From: an uncultured Oscillospiraceae bacterium
Lineage (GTDB): Bacteria; Bacillota; Clostridia; Oscillospirales; Acutalibacteraceae
Reading direction: 5' to 3'
Length of the DNA stretch: 46,959 nucleotides
Assembly: GCA_905198295.1 (NCBI GenBank)
Contig: CAJKBW010000011.1
Coordinates: 1 to 46,959 of the forward strand
Both the position numbers and the translations under genes were made by a program. Every line of letters starts with the position of its first letter. Position 1 is the first letter of the stretch. This document shows, piece by piece, positions 39,789 through 46,959 of this stretch. The notes beneath the pieces are model-generated. The model worked only from the letters and a program-made list of their open reading frames with translations, was not told the origin of the DNA and searched no databases.

Positions 39789-40289
39789 TCAGTCGTCGTA
39801 CCGGGTCAGGCGGCCGGCGGTGCGCATGCGGGGATAGCCCCACTGCCGCCACACCTCATAGGCACCCACTGCCACCGCGTTCGACAGGTTCAGGCTGCGT
39901 GCGGCATCGTCGTCGAGCATCGGCAGCCGCACGCAGCTCTCCGGATGCGCATGCAGCAGTTCCTCCGGCAGGCCGGCCGTCTCCTTGCCGAACACCAGAT
40001 ACGCCCCGTCCGGATAGGTGACGGCGGAGTGGATATGTTTCGCTTTGGTGGAAAAATAGAAGTACGGCCCGCTGTTGCGCGCAAAAAAGTCTTCCAGGCT
40101 GTCGTACAGGGTGATGTCCAGCAGCCGCCAGTAATCCAGCCCCGCCCGCTTGAGCTGCCGGTCGTCGATGGAAAATCCCAGCGGCCCTACCAGATGAAGC
40201 CGCGCGCCGGTCGCCGCACAGGTCCGGCTGATGTTGCCGGTGTTCTGCGGGATTTCGGGCTCTACCAGTACAATATTCAGCGTCGGCAT
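39789..40289 (-). CDS. trmL: tRNA (cytidine/uridine-34-2'-O)-methyltransferase
   Basis: A 166-residue SPOUT methyltransferase: NIVLVEPEIPQNTGNISRTC at the start, LHLVGPLGFSIDDRQLKRAG, LVFGKETAGLPEELL (SAM-binding knot) and LPMLDDDAARSLNLSNAVAV. TrmL methylates the wobble ribose of tRNA(Leu) species. Family assignment is strong. A weak promoter may lie just upstream (TTTCGT, 17 bases, TATAGT on the minus strand, near 40310-40340). Confidence 0.94.
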   Translation of the reverse strand: MPTLNIVLVEPEIPQNTGNISRTCAATGARLHLVGPLGFSIDDRQLKRAGLDYWRLLDITLYDSLEDFFARNSGPYFYFSTKAKHIHSAVTYPDGAYLVFGKETAGLPEELLHAHPESCVRLPMLDDDAARSLNLSNAVAVGAYEVWRQWGYPRMRTAGRLTRYDD

Positions 40290-40350
40290 AAAATAAACCC
40301 GCTTTCTCGGACTATACGATGAGTAATTTTAATACGAAATTGCCTATTGG

Positions 40351-41325
40351 TTATACGCGGCTGCTGAGGATTTCCGTCGTTCCCCCGATGGCCTCGATAT
40401 GCGCGGTGCAGCCTGCGGGCAGGAAAACGCTGGCACCCTTAGTCAGTTCGAGTGGTTCTCCGCCGCCGTCAGGGAGCAGGCGCGCGGCACCCTCGAGCAG
40501 CAGCAGCGACGTGAAACTGTCGGCACAGCCGACGCCGAGGGCGGTTTCCACCCGCAGCAGCTGGGCGGTAAAGAATTCGCAGGACGCCAGCGTGCGCACG
40601 CTGCCGCCGGGCAGTGCGGCAACCTCGCCAACCGCACCGTAAGGTACGGCGGTGGGATGGGTGACGGTGACGTCGGCGGCCTTGTCCACATGCAGCGCGC
40701 GGGGTTTGCCGTCCGCGCCGAGGCGGCCGTAATCCGACACGCGGTAGGTGGTGTTGGAGTTCTGCTGCACCTCCGCGACCAGGATGCCGGCGCCGATGGC
40801 ATGCAGCGTGCCGGCCGGGATGAAAAATACGTCGCCCTTATGTACCGGGACAAACTGGCAGATATCGGTCAGGGTGTTGTCCAGCGCGCGGCGCCGGAAC
40901 TCCTCGCGGGTTACGCCGCAGTTGAGCCCGTAGATCAGCTGGGCGCCCGGCTCGCAGTCGACGATGTACCACATCTCCGTTTTGCCGTATTCTCCTTCAT
41001 TTTTGAGCGCGTAGTCGTTGTCAGGGTGTACCTGTATGGACAGCCGGTCGTGGGCGTCGATGAGCTTGATAAGCAGCGGAAAATAGGGGAAGGCAGCGGC
41101 CTTCCCGCCGAGTGCGCTCTCCCCCCACAGGGCGAGCACCTCCTCGAGCGTTTTTCCGGCGTGTTCTCCGTTTGCCACGGTGGAGGCGCCGTCCTTATGG
41201 CAGGCCAGCATCCAGGCTTCCGCCGCCTTTTCGCCGTCGCAGGCGAAGCCGAAATCGGTTTTCAACCGGGTGCCGCCCCACAGATAATCCTTGATGCAGG
41301 GCTTGAGTGCGAGGGGATAGAACAT
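40351..41325 (-). CDS. manA: Mannose-6-phosphate isomerase, class I
   Basis: A 324-residue type I phosphomannose isomerase: FYPLALKPCIKDYLWGGTRL at the start, LSIQVHPDNDYALKNEGEYG (zinc ligands, QVHPDD-type), EMWYIVDCEPGAQLIYGL, VPVHKGDVFFIPAGTLHAIG (zinc His) and AEVQQNSNTTYRVSDYGR. It interconverts mannose-6- and fructose-6-phosphate. The ATG at 41325 is far better than 41562, since the extra residues are not family-like and lie upstream of the promoter at 41364-41392. Read-through into trmL is possible. Confidence 0.94.
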   Translation of the reverse strand: MFYPLALKPCIKDYLWGGTRLKTDFGFACDGEKAAEAWMLACHKDGASTVANGEHAGKTLEEVLALWGESALGGKAAAFPYFPLLIKLIDAHDRLSIQVHPDNDYALKNEGEYGKTEMWYIVDCEPGAQLIYGLNCGVTREEFRRRALDNTLTDICQFVPVHKGDVFFIPAGTLHAIGAGILVAEVQQNSNTTYRVSDYGRLGADGKPRALHVDKAADVTVTHPTAVPYGAVGEVAALPGGSVRTLASCEFFTAQLLRVETALGVGCADSFTSLLLLEGAARLLPDGGGEPLELTKGASVFLPAGCTAHIEAIGGTTEILSSRV

Positions 41326-41363
41326 GACAGGACCAGCCTTTCGTTTTGAAATTGTCTGTTTGT

Positions 41364-41392
41364 ATTGTAAACGAAAAATGCCGGTTTGACAA
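41364..41392 (-). promoter_or_regulatory. Promoter of manA
   Basis: Minus-strand TTGTCA (41392-41387) and TACAAT (41369-41364) with 17 bases between; transcription would start near 41357. Confidence 0.8.
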
Positions 41393-41515
41393 CCGCGTTT
41401 TCCCAGGGTTTCCCGAATTTTCCGCTCCTGCCAGCGTTTCCCGCGGCTGAAATCCGTTTTGCCGGAGAAAATAGCGAATGTACCCCAGTTAATGCAGTCA
41501 AGGGAGGTTTTGACA

Positions 41516-41695
41516 ATGACAAAGGGTGTTATGGGTTTTGTGAAGGGTGCCGGTATGGGCATTGCGCTGGGCTGCGTGGTCGGTGCGGTCGGCAGCGGCT
41601 ACATGCGCAGCAACAAAAAGGGCATCAAGAAGAACGTGGGCAAGGCGCTGCACAGCGTCGGCGATCTGATGGAAAACGTCACCAACATGTTTTGA
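41516..41695 (+). CDS. Small glycine-rich membrane protein
   Basis: A 59-residue protein, MTKGVMGFVKGAGMGIALGC, with one membrane segment rich in spaced Gly (about residues 10-29, GxxxG pattern) followed by a basic amphipathic helix (KKGIKKNVGKALHSVGDLME). It reminds me of short YtxH-like and Gly-zipper membrane proteins of Clostridia; function unknown. The ATG at 41516 is preceded by GGGAGG, and it is closed by its own terminator, so it is a real, single-gene unit rather than a shadow. Confidence 0.75.
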   Translation: MTKGVMGFVKGAGMGIALGCVVGAVGSGYMRSNKKGIKKNVGKALHSVGDLMENVTNMF

Positions 41696-41696
41696 G

Positions 41697-41728
41697 AAAA
41701 ACCGGAGTCCGAACGGACTCCGGTTTTT
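41697..41728. terminator. Bidirectional terminator
   Basis: AAAAACCGGAGTCC (41697-41710) and GGACTCCGGTTTTT (41715-41728) form a 14-bp perfect stem with loop GAAC. It ends the small membrane gene and the convergent hflX message. Confidence 0.93.
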
Positions 41729-41814
41729 CCTTTAGCGCCGTTGCTGAAGACGGCCTGTGCCGTAAGCCGGCCGGGCCGAGCCGCGGAGGGCGCGTCCTTT
41801 TTTCGGCGCGACAG

Positions 41815-43068
<1,254 letters not shown>

Positions 43069-43097
43069 GCGCCCACCTCCTGCGGGTTATTGTGTCC

Positions 43098-43103
43098 AGT
43101 ATA
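43098..43103 (-). promoter_or_regulatory. Extended -10 of the hflX promoter
   Basis: Minus-strand TATACT (43103-43098) preceded by TGG (extended -10), about 30 nt upstream of the start; the -35 region (TTTTCC) is poor. Confidence 0.5.
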
Positions 43104-43152
43104 CCACACCGGATACCAAAGGAAAAGCAGATTTGCCGGATGTGCTTCAGCG

Positions 43153-44316
43153 TCAGCAGCTCAGCTGCCCGGAAAAGATTTCGCTGAGGATGGCGGCCGC
43201 GCTGCCGAGCAGCGGTGCCTTCTCCCCGAAGGCGGACAGCCGCAGCGGGATTTTCTGATAGCCGGCGGCAAGGGTGCGGCGTTCGAGCAGGACAGCGATG
43301 CGCGCAAGGCAGCTCTGCGGCAGGAAAACCGCCTCATGGCCGAGAAAAATGCATTGCGGGTCAAACAGGTTCGCGGCGTTGACCAGCGCGGCGGCGAGCT
43401 TGTCCGCCGTGTCCCGGAACACCGCCGCGCAGGCGGGATCCCCCTCCAGCGCAGCAAAATCCGCCGTGCTGACCGGCTTTCCCACCGCCTGCCGCAGCCG
43501 GGCGAGCAGCACCGGCATGTTTGCATAGGTTTCCAGACATCCTCGGCTGCCGCAGGGGCATACCGGTCCGTCAAAGTTGATGCACATGTGCCCGATCTCT
43601 CCGGCGTAGCCGCTGGTATCCCGGTACAGCCGTCCGCCGGAGATGATGCCGGCGCCGATGCCGTTGCTGATGCCGACGTACAGAAAGTTATCCAGCTCCC
43701 GCCCGGCGCCGAACAGCTTTTCCGCCAGCGCGGCGGCATTCATGTCGTTGAGAACCCGCACCGGCAGGACGTATCTTTCGGCCAGCAGGGCGGCGACAGG
43801 AAAATCGGTGATGCCGAAAAAGGCTGCGGGACGCAGCAGCACGCCGTTATGCGGATCGAGCGGGCCGATGGCCGATACCCCGATGCCCGCGACCGGATCT
43901 CCGCCCGCGGCACGCAGCGCCTCATCTGCCAGCCGGAACAGCTTGCCCCGCAGGGTGTCCGCGGTTTCCTCCGCAAGAGGGACGGTGCGGGAGGCCAGCA
44001 CCCGCAGCTGCAGATCCGTAAGGATCATCCCGGCGGTTTCCCGCGCGATATACAGCCCCGCCACCTTGGGCGCGTGCGGCGCGACCGCCAGCGGTACCGG
44101 GCTGCGCCCAACCGCCGTGCCTCCGGCCGCCGCCTTCTCCTGCACCACGCCCGCCTCGATCAGCTCGCCCACCAGATTGGTCACCGTCATTTTGGTCAGG
44201 CCGATCTGCCGCGCAATCGCGGCGCGGGATATGCTGCCGGAGGCGATCTGCTGGAGCACCAGCCCGCGGTTCCGGCTCTTCAGGTGGGCGCTGTTGATAC
44301 CCTGTCTTACGGCCAT
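43153..44316 (-). CDS. ROK-family transcriptional repressor (NagC/XylR type)
   Basis: A 387-residue ROK regulator. An N-terminal winged helix (residues about 10-65, VLQQIASGSISRAAIARQIG, LTKMTVTNLVGELIEAGVV) is followed by the ROK sugar-kinase fold: DPVAGIGVSAIGPLDPHNGV, VRVLNDMNAAALAEKLFGAG, FLYVGISNGIGAGIISGGRL, AGEIGHMCINFDGPVCPCGS then RGCLETYAN (zinc-binding CxCGxxGC). The helix-turn-helix marks it as a regulator, not a kinase. It is divergent from the PfkB kinase, with two matching operators in between (44373-44432), so it most likely represses that operon and itself until a sugar is present. The ATG at 44316 follows GAAAGGACGG; the open frame continuing to 45648 is not coding. Confidence 0.9.
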   Translation of the reverse strand: MAVRQGINSAHLKSRNRGLVLQQIASGSISRAAIARQIGLTKMTVTNLVGELIEAGVVQEKAAAGGTAVGRSPVPLAVAPHAPKVAGLYIARETAGMILTDLQLRVLASRTVPLAEETADTLRGKLFRLADEALRAAGGDPVAGIGVSAIGPLDPHNGVLLRPAAFFGITDFPVAALLAERYVLPVRVLNDMNAAALAEKLFGAGRELDNFLYVGISNGIGAGIISGGRLYRDTSGYAGEIGHMCINFDGPVCPCGSRGCLETYANMPVLLARLRQAVGKPVSTADFAALEGDPACAAVFRDTADKLAAALVNAANLFDPQCIFLGHEAVFLPQSCLARIAVLLERRTLAAGYQKIPLRLSAFGEKAPLLGSAAAILSEIFSGQLSC

Positions 44317-44372
44317 GCCGTGATCCGTCCTTTCGCACCGCTGCCGCGGCGTACCGTTACTTTTTTGCTTTG

Positions 44373-44391
44373 GTATATTGACTTTACGAAC
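44373..44391. promoter_or_regulatory. Left ROK operator candidate
   Basis: GTATATTGACTTTACGAAC. Its core GTATA-TTGAC-TTTAC is an imperfect palindrome. It matches the right operator (as reverse complement) at 17 of 19 positions and covers the plus-strand -35 (TTGACT, 44378-44383). Confidence 0.7.
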
Positions 44392-44407
44392 GCATCCATT
44401 GTATACT
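44378..44407 (+). promoter_or_regulatory. Promoter of the PfkB-isomerase-aldolase operon
   Basis: TTGACT (44378-44383) and TATACT (44402-44407) with 18-base spacing. Transcription would start near 44414, at the first bases of the right operator. Confidence 0.75.
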
Positions 44408-44427
44408 ATCCTTGTTAGTAAAGTCAA
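44398..44427 (-). promoter_or_regulatory. Promoter of the ROK repressor gene
   Basis: Minus-strand TTGACT (44427-44422) and TACAAT (44403-44398), spacing 18. Its -10 overlaps the -10 of the divergent promoter, so the two promoters cannot easily be open together. Confidence 0.65.
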
Positions 44428-44432
44428 TTTAC
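44414..44432. promoter_or_regulatory. Right ROK operator candidate
   Basis: GTTAGTAAAGTCAATTTAC; the core GTAAA-GTCAA-TTTAC is a perfect palindrome around a five-base centre. Operator centres lie 45 bp apart. Confidence 0.72.
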
Positions 44433-44451
44433 TATTTGGGAGGAGAGACGG

Positions 44452-45393
44452 ATGAAAAAGGTGCTCTGCATCGGCAGCGTCACCACCGACGTGATCGTAT
44501 CGCCTGCGGACAGCGTCCCTACGCCCGGGACGCTGCGGGCGGTGGACTCGGTTTCCACCCATGTCGGCGGCTGCGCGGCAAATGCGGCGATCGATCTGGG
44601 CCGGCTCGGCGTGCCGGCGGTGCTGTGCTGCAAGCTCGGCGCGGACAGTTTTGGGGATTTCGTGGAGGAAACGGTGCGGGCAAGCGGTGCGGGCACCCGG
44701 GGGATCGTCCGGGATCCGGCGGTCAATACCACCGTCTCCATCGTCTGTGTGCAGTCGAGCGGCGAGCGCAGTTTTCTGTACTGCCCCGGCTCGACCTCGG
44801 CGTTCACCGTGGCGGACGTGCCGGACGCACTGCTTGAGGAGGCTGACATCGTGTTCATTGCGGGGGCGATGCTGCTTACTGCGTTTGACGGTGCCGGGGC
44901 GGCGCAGGTGCTCGAACGCGCGCGCCGGATGGGCAAAACCACCGTTATGGACACGGCATGGGATTTTCAGGACGTATGGCTGCCGAAGGTGAAGGCGGCG
45001 CTGCCGCATCTCGACCTGTTTATGCCGAGTGTGGAGGAGGCCGCAAAGCTCACCGGGGAGACTGAGCCCGAACGGATTGCCGACCGGCTGCTGGAAATGG
45101 GGCCGAAAAGCGTGGTGGTCAAGACCGGCAAAACCGGTGCGCTGCTGTGCCCGGCCGGCGGACCGCGGCAGCAGGTGCCGACCTGGCGGTCGGTGAAGGC
45201 GGTGGATACCACCGGTGCTGGGGACGCCTTCTGTGCCGGATTCCTCGCGGGGATGGCGCAGGGATGGGATTTCACCCGCTGCGGCGTCTTCGCAAATGCG
45301 GTCGGCACCCACTGTGTGATGGCCATCGGCGCGTCCACCGGTATCCGGCCGATTGCTGAAATCGAAGCATTCATCCGGGAAAATACACCATAA
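44452..45393 (+). CDS. PfkB-family carbohydrate kinase
   Basis: A 313-residue ribokinase-like kinase: VLCIGSVTTDVIVSPADSVP, HVGGCAANAAIDLGRLGVPA (sugar-binding GG), FMPSVEEAAKLTGETEP, VVVKTGKTGALLCPAGG and VDTTGAGDAFCAGFLAGMAQ (anion hole and catalytic Asp). It should phosphorylate a ketose or a related sugar. It is first in an operon with a cupin isomerase and a class II aldolase, divergent from the ROK gene; the ATG follows GGAGGAG. A ketose-1- or ketose-6-phosphate product fits the order. The precise sugar is unknown. Confidence 0.92.
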   Translation: MKKVLCIGSVTTDVIVSPADSVPTPGTLRAVDSVSTHVGGCAANAAIDLGRLGVPAVLCCKLGADSFGDFVEETVRASGAGTRGIVRDPAVNTTVSIVCVQSSGERSFLYCPGSTSAFTVADVPDALLEEADIVFIAGAMLLTAFDGAGAAQVLERARRMGKTTVMDTAWDFQDVWLPKVKAALPHLDLFMPSVEEAAKLTGETEPERIADRLLEMGPKSVVVKTGKTGALLCPAGGPRQQVPTWRSVKAVDTTGAGDAFCAGFLAGMAQGWDFTRCGVFANAVGTHCVMAIGASTGIRPIAEIEAFIRENTP

Positions 45394-45420
45394 AACCGAT
45401 CGAAAGGATGGGTTGAAGCG

Positions 45421-45969
45421 ATGAAAAAAGAACTGTACAATGCGGTCAGGGACAAGGCGCTGGAGATGTACGAAAAGGCACATATCCTGCTGACGCCTGC
45501 GGAAAAAGAAGGGCTTGAGGTGGCGGATTTCGGTCTGGGCGAGGTATGGAAAACCGGGCTGGAGATCGTGACCTACGTCAACACCGAGCGCTGCTGTGCG
45601 AAGGAAATGGTGCTGTTCCCCGGCCAGACCTGCCCCGAGCACCGGCACGCGCCGGTCGAACAGCTGAACTATCCGGGCAAGGAGGAAACCTTCCGCTGCC
45701 GGTACGGGCTGGTGTACTTATATGTGGACGGGGATCCGGCAGAGAATCCCCAGGCGCAGCCACCTGACGGAAGCGAGCTGTACTACACCGTCCGGCACGA
45801 GATTGTGCTGCATCCCGGCGAGCAATACACCATGCATCCGAATACCCGGCACTGGTTCCAGGCCGGGCCGGACGGCGCGGTGGTGTCCGAATTCAGCACC
45901 AAGAGCCTGGACGAATACGATATTTTCACCGATCCGCGCATCCGGCGGATCCCGGAGATCGAAAACTGA
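45421..45969 (+). CDS. D-lyxose isomerase-type cupin sugar isomerase
   Basis: A 182-residue cupin. Metal-binding residues are visible in MVLFPGQTCPEHRHAPVEQL (H-x-H), NYPGKEETFRCRYG (Glu) and PGEQYTMHPNTRHWFQAGPD (His), the layout of D-lyxose/D-mannose isomerases, which interconvert D-lyxose and D-xylulose or D-mannose and D-fructose. Related cupin isomerases also act on other aldoses. It starts 27 bp after the kinase stop with GAAAGGATGG, so it belongs to the same operon and probably produces the ketose for the kinase. Confidence 0.85.
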   Translation: MKKELYNAVRDKALEMYEKAHILLTPAEKEGLEVADFGLGEVWKTGLEIVTYVNTERCCAKEMVLFPGQTCPEHRHAPVEQLNYPGKEETFRCRYGLVYLYVDGDPAENPQAQPPDGSELYYTVRHEIVLHPGEQYTMHPNTRHWFQAGPDGAVVSEFSTKSLDEYDIFTDPRIRRIPEIEN

Positions 45970-45984
45970 GGAGGTCCTTTCCAC

Positions 45985-46893
45985 ATGCTGGTTACACTCA
46001 ATGAAATTCTGCCCGACGCAAAGAAAAACCACTACGCCGTCGGCCTGTTCAACACGGTGGATCTGGAGATGGCCAAGGGGGTTATCGCCGCGGCGGAGGA
46101 GGCCGATTCGCCGGTCATCATTGGCACCGCCGAGGTGCTGCTGCCGTTCTCCAGCCTCGAGGAGCTGGCGCCGATGCTGGTGCCGCTGGCCAAGCGGGCG
46201 CGGGTGCCGGTGGTGCTGCATTTCGACCACGGTCTGACCCCGGAAAAAATCCGCCGGGCGATGGATCTGGGTTTCACCTCGATCATGTACGACTGTTCCA
46301 CGAGCAGTTTTGAATCCAACTGCCGTGAGGTTGCCGCTATGGTGCGGCTCGCGCATTCGCGGGGCGTGTCGGTTGAAGCAGAGCTCGGCCATGTCGGTGC
46401 CAACGACGGCAGCGCCGAAGGAGAGGGCGCCGGTGACCACAGCATCTATACCGAGCCGCTTGAGGCGCTGAAGTTCGCGCAGGCGACCGGTGTGGACGCG
46501 CTCGCGGTGGCGATCGGCACCGCGCACGGCGCGTATAAGAGCAAGCCGAAGCTGGATTTCGGACGGCTGAAGGAAATCGCGGAACTGGTCAGCACGCCGC
46601 TGGTGCTGCACGGCGGTTCCGGCCTGTCGGACGACGATTTCCGGCAGGCGGTGGCCGGCGGCATCGCCAAGGTCAACATCTTCACCGACATTAACATGGC
46701 ATCCGCAAAAACCGCTCACGACGCCTACATCGAGGGCGCGGGGATGACCGATCTGATGCCGGATATCACTGAGGCGGTCAAGCAGGCGACACTCAAAAAG
46801 ATGCGTGTATTCGGCAGCCCGGGACACGGGCAGGCGTATCAGGAATATGTGGTCAACGCCGTGGTGCGCCGCGTGATGGAGGCTATGGGCTGA
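45985..46893 (+). CDS. Class II (zinc) ketose-bisphosphate aldolase
   Basis: A 302-residue class II aldolase of the FbaA/GatY/KbaY group: YAVGLFNTVDLEMAKGVIAA, PVVLHFDHGLTPEKIRRAMD (zinc His pair), GFTSIMYDCSTSSFESN, SVEAELGHVGANDG, VAIGTAHGAYKSKPKLDF (zinc His), LVLHGGSGLSDDDFRQAV and AKVNIFTDINMA (phosphate-binding NIFTD). It cleaves a ketose phosphate to dihydroxyacetone phosphate and an aldehyde. It starts 15 bp after the isomerase stop behind GAGGAGG. It lacks features that would separate fructose-, tagatose- and other ketose phosphate substrates by eye. The operon may run on past 46893; the last 66 bases show no gene. Confidence 0.93.
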   Translation: MLVTLNEILPDAKKNHYAVGLFNTVDLEMAKGVIAAAEEADSPVIIGTAEVLLPFSSLEELAPMLVPLAKRARVPVVLHFDHGLTPEKIRRAMDLGFTSIMYDCSTSSFESNCREVAAMVRLAHSRGVSVEAELGHVGANDGSAEGEGAGDHSIYTEPLEALKFAQATGVDALAVAIGTAHGAYKSKPKLDFGRLKEIAELVSTPLVLHGGSGLSDDDFRQAVAGGIAKVNIFTDINMASAKTAHDAYIEGAGMTDLMPDITEAVKQATLKKMRVFGSPGHGQAYQEYVVNAVVRRVMEAMG

Positions 46894-46959
46894 GTACCGG
46901 GGGCGCAGGGAAAACACGCGGCTTCTTTTAGCGACAAAACAGGGGACCCGGCAGAAGCC

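Noticed and set aside
43153..45648. An 831-codon minus-strand frame joining the ROK gene to the opposite strand of the PfkB and isomerase genes
   Set aside because: Only 43153-44316 looks like a protein family; the rest crosses the promoter region and opposes clear genes.

Overview
The window looks like chromosome from a GC-rich member of the Clostridia (Bacillota), most likely an Oscillospiraceae/Ruminococcaceae-type gut anaerobe. This is inferred from gene content and order, not from a search. The main evidence is the Firmicutes block of c-di-AMP receptor DarA, HolB, RicT, TrmN6 and RsmI, a zapA-U32-dut-DUF4321-maf-mreBCD-PBP2-minD-mgsA string, a hisS-aspS pair, a nadABC operon, and strong GGAGG-type ribosome binding sites. 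I see no rRNA, tRNA, CRISPR array, transposase or phage structural gene. Most of it reads as ordinary core genome, with accessory sugar or surface genes at both ends.

Layout. 1-2681 (minus): end of a surface-polysaccharide locus (O-antigen ligase-like protein, GT2 glycosyltransferase, LicD-type protein running off the left edge) behind a strong promoter near 2866-2894. 3068-6517 (plus): a GH43-like beta-propeller glycosidase, an XRE regulator with a perfect 15-residue repeat tail, a membrane-anchored GH25 lysozyme and an EEP-fold phosphodiesterase. 6627-7109 (minus): YfcE-type phosphodiesterase. 7217-8377 (plus): three small proteins of unknown function. 8438-16107 (minus): a long housekeeping cluster with a degenerate alanine racemase, an Orn/Lys/Arg decarboxylase-like PLP enzyme, darA, holB, ricT, a ferredoxin, trmN6, rsmI and a DUF4375-like membrane protein. 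16281-18764 (minus): DNA alkylation repair protein and phosphoglucomutase.

19095-29241 (plus) is the cell-shape and division region: zapA, U32 peptidase, dut, DUF4321, maf, then mreBCD-PBP2 from an almost consensus promoter, then a MinD-like ATPase with its own promoter and mgsA. 29390-33083 (plus) carries hisS, aspS and a GNAT acetyltransferase, closed by a 22-bp perfect terminator hairpin. 33287-36582 (minus) is nadABC with a long structured leader. 36977-41325 (minus) holds a Gfo/Idh/MocA oxidoreductase, an MBL hydrolase, a VTT membrane protein, trmL and manA. 41516-41695 is a tiny glycine-rich membrane protein; 41815-43068 is hflX.

The right end is a compact sugar-catabolic system: a ROK repressor (minus) divergent from a PfkB kinase, a D-lyxose isomerase-type cupin and a class II aldolase (plus). 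The 135-bp gap between them has two matching operators that overlap two divergent promoters. The logic would be aldose to ketose, ketose to ketose phosphate, then aldol cleavage; the sugar itself cannot be read from the sequence.

The items I find most worth a second look are the alanine-racemase-fold protein that has lost its catalytic lysine and tyrosine, the XRE repressor with a Gly/Asn/Cys repeat solenoid, the ROK-controlled sugar module, the three small unknown genes at 7217-8377, the MinD without MinC or MinE, and the nadA leader RNA.
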